A stretch of 64,000 bases of DNA, taken from the NCBI RefSeq assembly GCF_001017125.1, contig NZ_JXOJ01000002.1, positions 435,017-499,016 of the forward strand, read 5' to 3'. Below are positions 37,349-47,223 of the stretch, piece by piece (within the stretch, counting starts at the first letter, position 1; the number at the start of each line of letters is the position of its first letter). The translations under genes were made by a program, and so were the position numbers. The notes under the pieces are model-generated. The model had not been told where the DNA came from, ran no database searches, and was given only the letters and a program-made list of their open reading frames with translations. Origin of the DNA: Methanoculleus sediminis (GTDB lineage Archaea > Halobacteriota > Methanomicrobia > Methanomicrobiales > Methanoculleaceae).

Positions 37349-39766
37349 TCACTGGTATTCCGGGGGCTGGATCTCTTTCGGCAGTCCGCCCTTGAAGTGC
37401 TGCTGCACCTTCCCGTAGTACTGCCGCAGCCGCTCGTTCATCGTCGCGTGCACCTTCTCCCGTGCCTGCTCGAGGTGCGACGGCTTCACGACGGCGGCAC
37501 CCTCCCGCATGGCGAGCATGGCCGCCTCCCGGGCGAGCGCCTCGAGGTCCGAGCCGACGAACCCCTCGGTGTCGGTCGCCACCTTCTTGACGAGTTGATC
37601 CCTCGCCGGATCGGCGACGGTCACCTTCTGCTGTGCGAGGAGGTCGACGAGTTTCTTCCGGCGGACATGGCTTGCGAGCCCTTCGTCGTCGCTCGCCTCA
37701 ATCGCGGCGCGGTGCTCTCTCACTTCTTCGACGCTCACGTGATGGTTGGCTCCCACGGCGAGAACCAGATCTTCGAGATCGTTCTCCGTGAGCCCTTCCG
37801 TCATCGCCACCAGGTCTTCCATCGTCGAGCCCTCGATCGGCATGTAGCGGGTGTGGATGGAGAAGATCTTCTCCCGGTCGTCCCGTCCGGGCTCGCCGAT
37901 GTAGACGAGCCGGTCGAACCGCCCGGGCCGGAGCAGCGCCGGGTCGACCATGTCCGGCCGGTTGGTCGCGCCCATCACCACCACGCCCCGGAGCTCCTCG
38001 AGGCCGTCGATCTCGGTGAGGATCTGGTTCAAGACGCTCTCGATGACGTGCGACTCGGTGCCGCCGCCCCGGGCCGGGGCAAGGGCGTCGAGCTCGTCGA
38101 AGAAGATGATCGACGGCGCCACCTGACGGGCTTTCTTGAAGATCTCGCGGACAGCCCGCTCGCTCTCGCCGACCCACTTCGAGAGGAGCTGGGGGCCTTT
38201 GACCGGGACGAAGTTCGCCCCGCTCTCGCTCGCGACCGCCTTCGCGATGAGGGTCTTTCCGGTCCCCGGCGGGCCGTAGAGGAGGACGCCCTTCGGCGGC
38301 TCGATACCGAGGTTCTCGAACCGCTCGCGCTCGGTGAGCGGATACTCCACCGCCTCGCGGATATCCTGCTTCGCGTCTTCGAGCCCTCCGACATCCCCCC
38401 AGGCGGTATGGGGCACCTCGAGGAGAACCTCGCGCATGGCGCTCGGGCCCACGTCGCGGAGAGCGTCGCGGAAGTCCCTGGCCTGCACCTCCATCTTCTC
38501 GAGGATCTCCGGCGGGATCTCGTCGGCTTCGAGATCGATCTCGGGGAGGTAGCGCCGCAGCGCCTTGATCGCCGCCTCGCGGGCGAGTGCGGCGAGATCC
38601 GCCCCGACGAACCCGTGGGTCTGCTGGGCGACGTCGCCGATCGTCACGTCGTCCGCGAGCGGCATGCCGCGGGTATGGATCTGGAGCACCTGGATCCGGT
38701 CGTCCTCCGAGGGAACGCCTATCTCGATCTCCCGGTCGAACCGTCCCGGACGGCGGAGGGCAGGATCGATGGCGTCGAGCCGGTTCGTGGCTCCGATCAC
38801 CACGACCTGCCCCCGCTCCTCGAGCCCGTCCATCATCGTCAGGAGCTGGGCGACCACGCGCCGCTCGACCTCTCCGGTCACCTCTTCGCGCCGGGGAGCG
38901 ATCGAGTCGAGCTCGTCGATGAAGATGATGGCGGGAGCATGCTGCCGTGCATCCTCAAAGACCTCCCGGAGCCGCTGCTCGCTCTCGCCGTAGTACTTCG
39001 AGATCACCTCCGGCCCCGCGATCGAGATGAAGTGGGCTCCGCTCTCGCTCGCGACGGCCTTCGCGATGAGGGTCTTGCCCGTTCCCGGCGGGCCGTAGAG
39101 GAGGACGCCCTTCGGCGGCTCGATCCCGAGCTTTCTAAAGATCTCGGGATGCCGCATGGGCAGTTCGATCGTCTCGCGGACACGCTGCAGTTCGCCCTTC
39201 AGGCCGCCGATATCCTCGTAGCTGATCCTCTTCACGCCCTCGAACCCGGCCGCAGGCTTCTCGGAGAACTCGATCTTCGTGTTCTTGGTGATGATCACGG
39301 CGTTCTCCGGCTCGACCACCACGGCCTTGAACGCGACGAGCTGGGGCTGCATGAACGGGAGCCCCGCCTGGATCGGCACCGAGTCGTTCTTCACGACCGG
39401 GAAGTCGATCAGTTTGTTGACGACGCTGCCGTAGTTGATGGGGAGCTGTTTGGGGAGGTCTTCGGGAGGCGCAAGCACGACCCGTTTCGCCTCGGCCTCC
39501 TCGTCGAGCGTCCGTATCTTGACCCTGTCGCCGATGCTCGCACCGGTATTGAGCCGGGTAAAATTATCGATCCGGACCTTGCCCTGGTGCCAGTCGTTCA
39601 CCATGGCGCGCCAGACCTTGGCTACGGTGCGACGCTTTCCTTCGATAGCGACGAGGTCTCCCGGGTTGAGCCTGAGCTGCAACATGGTATCGGGGTCAAG
39701 CCGTGCCTTGCCTGCCCCCTGATCCTCCGGATAAGCGCTATCTACCTTCAAGTATATCTCGGGCAT
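37349..39766 (-). CDS. Cdc48/VCP-type AAA+ ATPase
   Basis: The 805-residue protein has an N-terminal double-psi barrel/Cdc48 domain ([20 protein letters not shown]) and two AAA+ modules. Each has Walker A GPPGTGKT, with Walker [15 protein letters not shown] in D1 and [16 protein letters not shown] in D2, sensor [14 protein letters not shown] / [14 protein letters not shown] and GRFD arginine fingers. As a hexameric unfoldase it extracts and unfolds proteins, probably feeding the archaeal proteasome. It is divergent from larC with only 46 bp between starts, each side carrying its own TATA-like element. Confidence 0.96.
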   Translation of the reverse strand: MPEIYLKVDSAYPEDQGAGKARLDPDTMLQLRLNPGDLVAIEGKRRTVAKVWRAMVNDWHQGKVRIDNFTRLNTGASIGDRVKIRTLDEEAEAKRVVLAPPEDLPKQLPINYGSVVNKLIDFPVVKNDSVPIQAGLPFMQPQLVAFKAVVVEPENAVIITKNTKIEFSEKPAAGFEGVKRISYEDIGGLKGELQRVRETIELPMRHPEIFRKLGIEPPKGVLLYGPPGTGKTLIAKAVASESGAHFISIAGPEVISKYYGESEQRLREVFEDARQHAPAIIFIDELDSIAPRREEVTGEVERRVVAQLLTMMDGLEERGQVVVIGATNRLDAIDPALRRPGRFDREIEIGVPSEDDRIQVLQIHTRGMPLADDVTIGDVAQQTHGFVGADLAALAREAAIKALRRYLPEIDLEADEIPPEILEKMEVQARDFRDALRDVGPSAMREVLLEVPHTAWGDVGGLEDAKQDIREAVEYPLTERERFENLGIEPPKGVLLYGPPGTGKTLIAKAVASESGANFVPVKGPQLLSKWVGESERAVREIFKKARQVAPSIIFFDELDALAPARGGGTESHVIESVLNQILTEIDGLEELRGVVVMGATNRPDMVDPALLRPGRFDRLVYIGEPGRDDREKIFSIHTRYMPIEGSTMEDLVAMTEGLTENDLEDLVLAVGANHHVSVEEVREHRAAIEASDDEGLASHVRRKKLVDLLAQQKVTVADPARDQLVKKVATDTEGFVGSDLEALAREAAMLAMREGAAVVKPSHLEQAREKVHATMNERLRQYYGKVQQHFKGGLPKEIQPPEYQ

Positions 39767-39773
39767 TACCTCT

Positions 39774-39801
39774 AGTTCTTATATTTCGGGGATTTATAAG
39801 T
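39774..39801. promoter_or_regulatory. Divergent promoter between cdc48-like and larC genes
   Basis: On the minus strand an AAATATAAG element precedes the AAA+ ATPase gene, and on the plus strand GATTTATAAG precedes larC by about 12-20 bp. Both promoters are packed in 46 bp. The plus-strand spacing implies a leaderless or nearly leaderless larC message, although GGAG precedes its ATG. Confidence 0.55.
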
Positions 39802-39812
39802 ACTGGAGACGC

Positions 39813-41006
39813 ATGAACGTACTTCTCTTCGATCCGTTCAACGGAGCCGCAGGCGACATGATCATCGGAACTCTTCTCGATCTGGGGGCCGATGAAGGGC
39901 TCGTCCGGGCAGCCATGCGTTCCGTCGTCGGCGAACCGACAATAGAACGGGTAGACCGCTCCGGCATCCGGGCCGTCCAGGTGAGAGCGCATGCCCCGGT
40001 CGAGCACCGCACCCTCGACGAGGTGCTCGACCGGGTGGCCAAGAGCGACGCCCCCGCTCCCGCACGGGAGACGGCACGGCGGGTCTTCCTCCGCATACAC
40101 CGGGCCGAGGAGAGTATTCACGGAGAGGGGGCGCACTTCCACGAGGTGGGTGCGGACGACGCGATCGCCGACGTGGTGGGAGCATGCACCGCCCTTCATT
40201 CCCTCGGCGTCGACAGGGTCGCCGTCCGCCCGGTCGCCCTCGGCCGGGGATTTGCGGTCGGCGCCCACGGCACCTTCCCCGTCCCGGCTCCCGCGACCGT
40301 GGCAATCCTCACCGGATCGGAACTCCAGACGGTTCCCGGGGACGAGGAGCGGGAACTCTGCACTCCGACCGGAGCCGCGCTCCTCGCCGAGTTCTCGACG
40401 GTCCGGCCGGAGGAACTCGGCCCGGCGGAGATCAGGGCGGTCGGCTACGGGGCCGGGAGCAGGAACCCGCCGGGGAGACCGAACGTTCTCCGCTCGATGC
40501 TCCTCTCTACGAAAGAGGCTTCTGGAGGCGACCGGGTCGACATCCTCGAGACGAACGTGGACGACGTCACCGGCGAAGCCCTCGCCTACACGATCGGCCG
40601 CCTGATGGAGGAAGGGGCACGGGACGCAAGCGCCGTTCCCGTGGTGATGAAGAAGGGGCGGAGCGGTCACCTCGTCCGGGTGATCTGTTCTCCCGATGCG
40701 ACCGACCGCCTCACGGGAGTGATGGCGCGGGAACTCGGGACGCTCGGGATACGGTGCCTCCCGATGATCCACCGCTCGGTCGCCGAACGGACGGTCGAGC
40801 CGGTCACCGTGACCGTCCGGGGGAAGGAACGGACGATCGACGTCAAATGCGGCTGGTCGGGAGGAAAAATAACCTCCTTCAAGGCGGAGTACGAACAGGC
40901 GGCGGCGTGCGCACGGGAGACCGGACTCCCGTTCCGTGAGGTCGCCGGGACCGTCGAGGCGGCCGCACGCCGTCTCTTCGTCGAGCGGGGTGTGCTCGAA
41001 CCATGA
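39813..41006 (+). CDS. larC: LarC-type nickel insertion protein
   Basis: The 397-residue protein matches LarC, which inserts nickel into the pyridinium dithiocarboxylate cofactor of lactate racemase-type enzymes: LFDPFNGAAGDMIIGTLLDL, HFHEVGADDAIADVVGA, CTPTGAALLAEF, ETNVDDVTGEALAYTIGRL and KKGRSGHLVRVICSPD. Both halves (LarC1 and LarC2) are in one unbroken frame, whereas in some bacteria they are joined by programmed frameshifting. It overlaps the start of radB by ATGA, and the two are probably co-translated. LarA, LarB and LarE are not in the window. Confidence 0.92.
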   Translation: MNVLLFDPFNGAAGDMIIGTLLDLGADEGLVRAAMRSVVGEPTIERVDRSGIRAVQVRAHAPVEHRTLDEVLDRVAKSDAPAPARETARRVFLRIHRAEESIHGEGAHFHEVGADDAIADVVGACTALHSLGVDRVAVRPVALGRGFAVGAHGTFPVPAPATVAILTGSELQTVPGDEERELCTPTGAALLAEFSTVRPEELGPAEIRAVGYGAGSRNPPGRPNVLRSMLLSTKEASGGDRVDILETNVDDVTGEALAYTIGRLMEEGARDASAVPVVMKKGRSGHLVRVICSPDATDRLTGVMARELGTLGIRCLPMIHRSVAERTVEPVTVTVRGKERTIDVKCGWSGGKITSFKAEYEQAAACARETGLPFREVAGTVEAAARRLFVERGVLEP

Positions 41007-41680
41007 AGACCGACCGGGTCGGCACGGGAAGCCAGGCCCTCGACGACCTGCTCGGCGGCGGGCTCGAGCGGCGGGCGATCACCCAGATCTACGGCGAGCC
41101 CGCGAGCGGCAAGAGCACCCTCTGCCTGATGGCGGCGGTGGCCTCTCTCCGGGCCGGGAACTCGGTCGTCTTCATCGACACCGAAGGGTTCTCGGTGGAG
41201 CGCTTTGCTCAAATCGCCGGGGAGGACGCCGGGGCGCTCGCCGACCGGCTCTACCTCTTCGAGCCGCTCGATTTCGCCCAGCAGGGGACGATGATCGCCG
41301 ACTCCGAAGGGTTGCTCAAGAGGAACGGCCACGCACCCGTGGGGCTGCTGGTGATGGACTCGGCCACCGCCCTCTACCGGACGGAACTCGATCTCGGGCG
41401 GGAGGCGATACGGAAACTCTCGCACCACATGATCAGACTCCTCGGGCTCGCAAAGAAGTACGACATCCCCGTCCTGATCACGAACCAGATCTACATGGAC
41501 GTGGAACGGGACCGTGTGGCGGGGCTCGGGGGGACGGCGCTCGAACATCTCTCGAAGGCCATCATACGGCTCGAAAAGAAGGATGGCGTCCGGCGGGCGA
41601 TGCTCCGGAAGCACCGGTCCCGGCCGGAAGGGCTCTCGTTCGACTTCGTGATCACCGAAGACGGAATCAGAACGGTATAA
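41003..41680 (+). CDS. radB: DNA repair and recombination protein RadB
   Basis: The 225-residue RecA-family protein has Walker A GEPASGKSTLCLMAA, Walker B LLVMDSATALYRTELDL and ILITNQIYMDVERD-type sequence (VLITNQIYMD), without the N-terminal HhH domain of RadA. RadB is the archaeal Rad51 paralog that modulates RadA-mediated recombination. Its ATG overlaps the larC stop, and its 3' end overlaps the convergent dapF gene by 14 bp. Confidence 0.95.
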   Translation: MKTDRVGTGSQALDDLLGGGLERRAITQIYGEPASGKSTLCLMAAVASLRAGNSVVFIDTEGFSVERFAQIAGEDAGALADRLYLFEPLDFAQQGTMIADSEGLLKRNGHAPVGLLVMDSATALYRTELDLGREAIRKLSHHMIRLLGLAKKYDIPVLITNQIYMDVERDRVAGLGGTALEHLSKAIIRLEKKDGVRRAMLRKHRSRPEGLSFDFVITEDGIRTV

Positions 41681-42485
41681 CGCCCGTAAAGACCGTCTCG
41701 GCGGGGCCTTCCATCGTGACGGCCTCCCCGAAGCGGATGACGAGCGGGCCGCCTTTTGTCTCGACCCTGACCGTGTCGCCGACTTTGCCAAGGTGATGGG
41801 CGACCGCGGCGGACGCCGTGGCCCCGGTGCCGCAACTCTCGGTCTCGCCCTCGACACCGCGCTCGAACGTCCGGATCCGGATCGTGTCGTTGCCGGCCTC
41901 TTCGACGAAGTTGACGTTCGCGCCCTCGACGAAGGAGGGGTGGTTCCTGATGGCCGGGCCGACGGCGGCGATGTCGACGGCGCCGATCTCTTTGACGAAG
42001 ACGACCGCGTGGGGGACGCCGGTGTTCACGGCGTAGACAGTGAAGTTGCGGATCTCCTCTCTGTATTCGCCGTTCCCGACGGCCGGGATACCGCTTCGCT
42101 CGAACGCCGGTTTCGGCATGGCGATCGTCGCGGTGAACTCGTCGTCGGCGTAGCCTGCCGAGACCCCGACGATCCCCGCCCCGGTCTCGACCGAGCAGGA
42201 CTCTTTGACGTAGCCGGCGTCGTAGGCATACTTCGCGAGGCACCGAATACCGTTCCCGCACATCGCAGCCTCGCTCTCGTCGGGCTGGAAGAGCCGCATC
42301 CGGATCTCGGCGGCATCGGATGCCTGGAGGAAGAGGATGCCGTCGGCACCGATGCCGAACCTGCGGTCGCAGAAGAGCGCCGCAAACGCTCCCTTCATAT
42401 CCTCGGGAATGACCTCGCCGTCGTGCTCATCGATCAGGACGAAGTCGTTGCCGTTTCCCTGCAGTTTGGTAAACGCGATCTCCAT
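41667..42485 (-). CDS. dapF: Diaminopimelate epimerase
   Basis: The 272-residue protein interconverts LL- and meso-diaminopimelate in lysine synthesis. The two catalytic cysteines lie in AAMCGNGIRCLA and TESCGTGATASA, and the start MEIAFTKLQGNGNDFVLIDE is typical. Length is as usual for the family. It overlaps the 3' end of radB convergently; no other lysine gene is adjacent. Confidence 0.96.
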   Translation of the reverse strand: MEIAFTKLQGNGNDFVLIDEHDGEVIPEDMKGAFAALFCDRRFGIGADGILFLQASDAAEIRMRLFQPDESEAAMCGNGIRCLAKYAYDAGYVKESCSVETGAGIVGVSAGYADDEFTATIAMPKPAFERSGIPAVGNGEYREEIRNFTVYAVNTGVPHAVVFVKEIGAVDIAAVGPAIRNHPSFVEGANVNFVEEAGNDTIRIRTFERGVEGETESCGTGATASAAVAHHLGKVGDTVRVETKGGPLVIRFGEAVTMEGPAETVFTGVIPF

Positions 42486-42569
42486 GGTGTAGCCTCTCCT
42501 GTAGGTATGGGAGCGGCGGGTGATAAACCGTGGGGGTTCGCGGGGGACGCGGGACCGGGGATTATGACC

Positions 42570-43505
42570 TCACCCACCACATAGTCTCATCCACCCTGAC
42601 GAATCCACTTGAGGACCAAGAACCGGATCCGGCGGGGAGATGAAGACCGTGAACCTCACCGGGATGCTCTCGATTCCCATCTCCCGTGCCCGCGTATCAA
42701 GCATCGCATACACCGCGTCTATCGAGGAGACGTTCTCCGGCGGAGGCGGGCCGTTCCAGATGCCCACCCGGAGATACCCGTCGATGTCGTAGCCGAACCC
42801 GATGAGAGACCCGTTGGGGTAGAGGTAGTGTTCCCGTATCAGACCCTCTGTGGCGGCGGTGAAGGCTGAGAGCGCTATCCCTTTTCCGCCTTTCGAGAAG
42901 GGGAGCCCTCCGAGCGTGAGGGTGACGGGATCCCGCGTGTTCAGGGCGGCTTTGAGGTATTCGACCCCCGGTCCGGTGAAGAGTCGGGATGGCTGGAGGT
43001 TCGCGGCAGACGCTGCCGGCCCCGGATCCCGGAGGCCTCCGGAGGGGCACAGGATTGTTTTAGCGGCCCCCGGATTGGAAAGGGCGACGGCCGCATCCGG
43101 TTGAGAACCGGGTTGTGTATGCGGAATGCCAATATATCCGGGTCCCGAAGCCCGGTCTTCCATCGGGAGATCTATCCCGCCGTGCATCGAATAGTTCAGT
43201 TCATCCCTTGCCTGCTGCAAAAGGGGCGATACCCGCCTGTCGTCCGCCTCCGTCCATCCGCCAAGGTATGAAACTCGCGGCAGGCTACGGATCGCCTCGG
43301 CAATCCCTTCTTCGGAGCACCCCTCACTTCGAAGTTCGCTGATGAACGAGGGAGATCGTTCCCGGAGTGTTGCAGCATCCACGATGTCCACCTGCTCAAT
43401 ATCAAGTGCCCCGGCATCCGCAGCCATCGCCGGCACCACTGTCACACTCGCCAGCAGCACGGCGAGGGAGACGGAGAATACCTGCATTCCAATTTTTACG
43501 CTCAC
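42570..43505 (-). CDS. Secreted protein of unknown function
   Basis: The 311-residue protein starts MSVKIGMQVFSVSLAVLLAS and continues into VTVVPAMAADAG, a clear signal peptide with AMA cleavage-like site. The mature part has no family I recognise; it includes HGGIDLPMEDRASGPGYIGI, a C-terminal-half region LYPNGSLIGFGYDIDGYLRV and an odd number of cysteines. It probably works outside the cell or at the cell surface. It is downstream of nothing on its strand, preceded by a 286-bp gap without a visible gene on the rpoL side. A TTG/other start is not needed; ATG is used. Confidence 0.7.
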   Translation of the reverse strand: MSVKIGMQVFSVSLAVLLASVTVVPAMAADAGALDIEQVDIVDAATLRERSPSFISELRSEGCSEEGIAEAIRSLPRVSYLGGWTEADDRRVSPLLQQARDELNYSMHGGIDLPMEDRASGPGYIGIPHTQPGSQPDAAVALSNPGAAKTILCPSGGLRDPGPAASAANLQPSRLFTGPGVEYLKAALNTRDPVTLTLGGLPFSKGGKGIALSAFTAATEGLIREHYLYPNGSLIGFGYDIDGYLRVGIWNGPPPPENVSSIDAVYAMLDTRAREMGIESIPVRFTVFISPPDPVLGPQVDSSGWMRLCGG

Positions 43506-43791
43506 CTTACACCCCTTCAGGGAGCTCGCGGAGGCAGAGGAGGCATGCCGTCAAGTGCAGGAAGAGCATGTGCTCCCATCGTCTGCGAAACCCATGGTTG
43601 GGAACTCAACGTTCGTCTATATCCCTTTTCTGTCACCATCATCTACACACCGAGGCATTTCGATCGAAAAGCATGCCGCAACCGACCGGAGGCCACGACC
43701 GGTCGATACGGGGACCGGCACGGCAGGAAGAACCGGCGCCGTGCCCCACCCATACGTATATACCACTCCCGGAACCAAAACATAGGTGCGT
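43506..43791. other. Gap between secreted-protein gene and rpoL
   Basis: No convincing gene is visible. The open frames here have unusual composition and no homolog-like motifs. The right end contains the rpoL promoter: CATACGTATATACC around 43750-43763 is a TATA box about 30 bp before the rpoL start. Confidence 0.5.
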
Positions 43792-44076
43792 ATGGCCATG
43801 AAACTCAAACTTCTGGAGCTGACTGACGACAAAGCCCGGATCCTCTTTGAAGGCGAAGGCAACACCTACATCGACGCGCTCGCCGCCGAACTCATCCGCG
43901 ATCCGCAGGTGGACGTGGCGCAGCGCAAGCAGGCATTCCGGTTCACGGACCCCGAACTGGTCGTCACCACGGTCGGCGGTCGGTCACCTCTTCTTGCAGT
44001 TACGGACGCGGCAAAGCGACTCTCCGGCTACGCCGGCGAACTCCTCTGCCAGATGGAAGCGCTCGAAACAGCGTAG
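43792..44076 (+). CDS. rpoL: DNA-directed RNA polymerase subunit L (Rpo11)
   Basis: The roughly 94-residue protein is the Rpb11/AC19-like assembly subunit that pairs with RpoD. Motifs are LKLLELTDDKARILFEGEGN, the region corresponding to the HT/NAL motif of Rpb11 (NTYIDALAAELIRDP) and the C-terminal helix of the family. The ATG at 43792 has AGGTG just before it; an ATG two codons later is possible. The methyltransferase gene begins 7 bp after its stop. Confidence 0.9.
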   Translation: MAMKLKLLELTDDKARILFEGEGNTYIDALAAELIRDPQVDVAQRKQAFRFTDPELVVTTVGGRSPLLAVTDAAKRLSGYAGELLCQMEALETA

Positions 44077-44083
44077 GCGTCCC

Positions 44084-44716
44084 ATGACGAAGAGCGCCGA
44101 AGGCTTCGCCCGGGTTGCCCGGGAAGTCTTTGCTCCTATCTACCCCGTCATCGCGGAGCAGGCGCTCGCGTGGTCGGGGATACGGGACGGGATCGCGCTC
44201 GATATAGGGAGCGGGCCCGGCCTCCTCTCCGTCGCGCTCGCGGAAAGAAGCAATCTCTCCGTCATCGCGCTCGACGCCGACCCGGCGATGTCCCGGATTG
44301 CCCGAACGAGCGCCGCCGGGTGCGCTGGCCGGGTGATCCCGGTCACCGGCGACGTCCATTGCATGCCCGTTCGGGACGATACCGTCTCGATCGCCGTCAG
44401 CCGCGGCTCGATCTACTTCTGGGAAGATCGGGCGCGGGCGTTTTCAGAGATCGAGCGCATACTCCGGCCCGGCGGCGTCGCGTACGTCGGCGGCAGCTTC
44501 GGAACGCCCGAACTCCGGGAAGCGATCTTTACAGAGATGCGGCGGCGAAACCCGAACTGGGATCAGGACGTCGCCCGGCGGAGCGGGCGGGCGACCCCCG
44601 ATACCCTCCGCCGCGAAGTTGCAGAGAGCGGTGTCCTCCATGCCCGCATCCGGGAAGAGGAAGAGGGGATGTGGGTGGAGATCAGAAAAGGCGCGATCAG
44701 TCCACGCGCTCGGTGA
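44084..44716 (+). CDS. SAM-dependent methyltransferase, class I
   Basis: The 210-residue protein has the Rossmann methyltransferase motif [21 protein letters not shown], then [35 protein letters not shown] and [15 protein letters not shown]. The last resembles UbiE/COQ5-type post-motif III sequence. The substrate is unknown. It follows rpoL closely, so may be co-transcribed, and its last codons overlap the convergent aIF2-beta gene. Confidence 0.9.
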   Translation: MTKSAEGFARVAREVFAPIYPVIAEQALAWSGIRDGIALDIGSGPGLLSVALAERSNLSVIALDADPAMSRIARTSAAGCAGRVIPVTGDVHCMPVRDDTVSIAVSRGSIYFWEDRARAFSEIERILRPGGVAYVGGSFGTPELREAIFTEMRRRNPNWDQDVARRSGRATPDTLRREVAESGVLHARIREEEEGMWVEIRKGAISPRAR

Positions 44717-45314
44717 AGATGATCGTCCCGGCGATCCGGGTAATTTTTATCTTCACGGTCTGGCCAGGTTTTGCATTTGCGACGTACATCGTGTAGCGAT
44801 CGAGCTTCACCACGCCGTCGCCGCGTTTCGAGAGGAACTGCGGGGTGACGTCCATGATGGCGCCCTCGGTCGGTTTCGACGCTGCAGAGGGATCGACCGT
44901 CGCTTTCCGCTTCCGCACCGGCCGGTGACCGCCGCAGGCGTCGCACCGGAGCGTCAGAACCCGCTCGGTCTTGACCAGGCGGGTATCGGGCTTTCCGCAT
45001 TCCGAGCAGATGACGTAGTCATCGACGTAGCCCTTGATGATCGTGTTGATCTGCTCCTGCTCGAACTTCCCGGAGAAGACCGCACGGGTTCCCTCCACCT
45101 TGCCGGCGGTACCGAGCTCGCCGAGGAGGTGCTTCATCAGGTGATCCTGGTCGCGCCGGAGGGTATCCGCGATCTCGGCGAAGTTCTCGAGAACCGTGGT
45201 CTTCCCCTCGATAAAGACGCGGGCGGTCGGAACCGTGAACCGGTCCTCGAACTCCGTCGGTTCCGTGATATTGGTATACGCCTTCTTCAGAAGGTCTTCG
45301 TATGACGGGCTCAT
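44697..45314 (-). CDS. eif2b: Translation initiation factor aIF2 beta with C-terminal TRAM domain
   Basis: The 205-residue protein has the IF2-beta core ([39 protein letters not shown]) and the zinc finger [12 protein letters not shown] ... LRCDACGG. Residues from about 150 form a TRAM domain ([37 protein letters not shown]), an RNA-binding module. It helps aIF2 deliver initiator Met-tRNA. The TRAM extension occurs in some euryarchaeal aIF2-beta proteins. Confidence 0.94.
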   Translation of the reverse strand: MSPSYEDLLKKAYTNITEPTEFEDRFTVPTARVFIEGKTTVLENFAEIADTLRRDQDHLMKHLLGELGTAGKVEGTRAVFSGKFEQEQINTIIKGYVDDYVICSECGKPDTRLVKTERVLTLRCDACGGHRPVRKRKATVDPSAASKPTEGAIMDVTPQFLSKRGDGVVKLDRYTMYVANAKPGQTVKIKITRIAGTIIFTERVD

Positions 45315-45426
45315 ACCTCACTATTGATCGCGCGACGTCAAAAAGTGGTTACCTCCCGCCGGGACTCGCGCGCACGTATGCAGGTGGGCGGCCAAACAGG
45401 TTCACAGCATGCTGCCGTGCGGTGCG

Positions 45427-45921
45427 TTACCGGACGACCATCTCTTTTCGCGATTGCCGGACGAGATCGACCAGCGGCTTCACCGCCTCCGGTTTCTTCG
45501 CGTCACGTGCGGTGAGCGGGACCGCACCGCGGACGTCGGCACCCCGGCCGGCAAGCATCGCCTTCAACGTGTCGAGCGTCTTCCGCGGCGACCCGCCCGA
45601 GGTACAGAAGACGACCGTGGGTTTTCCCTCGATGTTCCGGAGGGCGGCGACGGCCGCGTTGACCGCGGGGGTAGGGCTCCCCGCCCATACGGGGGTTCCG
45701 ACGACGACGATGTCGTAGCCGGAGACGTCGATGGTGGCGGGTTCGATAGAGGCAAGATCCTTCCTCATGGCCCGGCGAGCGCCCTTCAGGTACATCCCCA
45801 CCTTCGAGTAGTTCGCAAGGTCCCTTACCGCGACGAGATCGCCGCCGGTCGCAGCAGCGAGCTGTTCGGCCACGGCCCGGGTGTTGCCGGTCTCCGAGTG
45901 ATAGATGATGCAGACGGACAT
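45427..45921 (-). CDS. Flavodoxin-like protein
   Basis: The 164-residue protein binds FMN by YHSETGNTRAVAEQLA, the phosphate loop; GYDIVVVGTPVWAGSPTPAV and VVFCTSGGSPRKTLDTLK are the other flavin-contacting loops. It is probably an electron carrier or FMN-dependent reductase subunit. The ATG start directly precedes the family's first strand. The region upstream (to ilvC) holds palindromic repeats and no gene. Confidence 0.92.
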   Translation of the reverse strand: MSVCIIYHSETGNTRAVAEQLAAATGGDLVAVRDLANYSKVGMYLKGARRAMRKDLASIEPATIDVSGYDIVVVGTPVWAGSPTPAVNAAVAALRNIEGKPTVVFCTSGGSPRKTLDTLKAMLAGRGADVRGAVPLTARDAKKPEAVKPLVDLVRQSRKEMVVR

Positions 45922-46024
45922 ACCGGAGGGTATGCCAGACGTGTATAAACGGGTATCGGGTGAGGCCGCGTGGAGCGATGCTCACCGCCCTCACGTGAAC
46001 TCCGGCGCAGGTACCGGCGACATC

Positions 46025-46085
46025 CCTTCGCGTGAAACTATATCGCTGTCCTTGCACCGGTAACCTCACGCGAAGGCGCGAAGAA
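46025..46085. repeat. Palindromic CGCGAAG-module repeat, copy D
   Basis: CTTCGCGTGA and, 29 bp later, CTCACGCGAAGGCGCGAAG form inverted arms, a shorter form of the elements at 18.7, 26.6 and 54.7 kb. It lies between ilvC and the flavodoxin gene. A polyA run on the plus strand (46088-46094), T-rich on the ilvC coding strand, follows the ilvC stop and may terminate ilvC. Confidence 0.7.
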
Positions 46086-46104
46086 CAGAAAAAAGGGGAA
46101 ATCT

Positions 46105-47094
46105 TTACTTTCTGAACTGCGGCATGAACGAGCGGATCTCCGCGCCGACCTGCTCGATCAGGTGCTCCTCGTCCGCCCTTGTAAGCGCGTTAAAGACCGG
46201 GCGGTTCACCATGTTCTCGAGCATCCACTCCTTCGCGAACTCGCCGTTCTGGATCTCCTCGAGGATCTCCTGCATCGCCACGTAGGTCTCGGGCCCGATG
46301 ACGCGGGGGCCGCGGGTCAGGTCGCCGTACTGGGCGGTGTTGCTGATCGAGTCGCGCATCTTCGTGAACCCGCCCTCGTAGATCAGGTCGACGATGAGTT
46401 TCGTCTCGTGCAGGACCTCGAGGTAGGCCATCTCGGGCGCATACCCGGCATCCACCAGGGTCTCGAACCCGGCCTTGATGAGCGAGGTGATCCCGCCGCA
46501 GAGAACCGCCTGCTCACCGAAAAGGTCGGTCTCGGTCTCTTCGGCAAACGTCGTCTCGAACACGACCGCGCGGGTCGCGCCGATCCCGCGGGCGTAAGCG
46601 AGCGCGATGGCCCGTGCCCCTCCCGTGGCGTCCTGGTGGACGGCGATGAGGGCAGGCACGCCCTTCCCCTCCTCGTAGGTCCGCCTGACCATGTGGCCGG
46701 GGCCTTTCGGGGCGACCATGATCACGTCGACGGTGGGCGGGGGAACGATCTGGCCGTAATGGATGTTGAACCCGTGCGAGAACATCAGGCAGGCGTTCTC
46801 CCTGAGATTGGCGCTGATCTCGGCGCGGTAGACGGCCGCCTGGTTCTCGTCGGGGAGGAGGATCTGGACGACGTCGGCGCGCTTGACCGCTTCGGCCACG
46901 GAATACACTTCGAACCCGTCTTCGGATGCTCTCTGCCAGCTGCCGCCCGGACGCAGGCCGATGACGACCCGGCACCCGGAATCACGCAGGTTCAGCGCCT
47001 GTCCGCGCCCCTGGGATCCATAGCCGACGACGGCGATGGTCTTGCCCTCCAGGGTGCGAGGGTCCGCATCGGACTCATAGTATTTTTGCACCAT
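46105..47094 (-). CDS. ilvC: Ketol-acid reductoisomerase
   Basis: The 329-residue protein is class [24 protein letters not shown] is the NAD(P)H-binding loop (GxGxxG), with [33 protein letters not shown] (metal ligands) and SNTAQYGDL. It converts acetolactate or acetohydroxybutyrate to the dihydroxy acids of valine and isoleucine synthesis. It is divergent from mptA; a perfect inverted repeat lies between them. No other ilv or leu genes are adjacent. Confidence 0.96.
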   Translation of the reverse strand: MVQKYYESDADPRTLEGKTIAVVGYGSQGRGQALNLRDSGCRVVIGLRPGGSWQRASEDGFEVYSVAEAVKRADVVQILLPDENQAAVYRAEISANLRENACLMFSHGFNIHYGQIVPPPTVDVIMVAPKGPGHMVRRTYEEGKGVPALIAVHQDATGGARAIALAYARGIGATRAVVFETTFAEETETDLFGEQAVLCGGITSLIKAGFETLVDAGYAPEMAYLEVLHETKLIVDLIYEGGFTKMRDSISNTAQYGDLTRGPRVIGPETYVAMQEILEEIQNGEFAKEWMLENMVNRPVFNALTRADEEHLIEQVGAEIRSFMPQFRK

Positions 47095-47146
47095 AGGTTC
47101 TCACTCCCGGTTGGGCAGCAAACCTGATAAATATTATATCGGAAAA

Positions 47147-47165
47147 CCTCAGTGGTGCACTGAGG
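47147..47165. promoter_or_regulatory. Inverted repeat between ilvC and mptA
   Basis: CCTCAGTG and CACTGAGG form a perfect 8-bp inverted repeat with a 3-bp spacer. It stands next to a TATAATATTT-type AT-rich block (about 47126-47141) that may serve as the TATA box of ilvC on one strand and of mptA on the other. A regulator bound here could control either gene. Confidence 0.6.
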
Positions 47166-47223
47166 GTCATTTTAAGGTTGATGAAGAGAAACCTTACTCT
47201 CAATACGCTATTGAGGATTTGTA

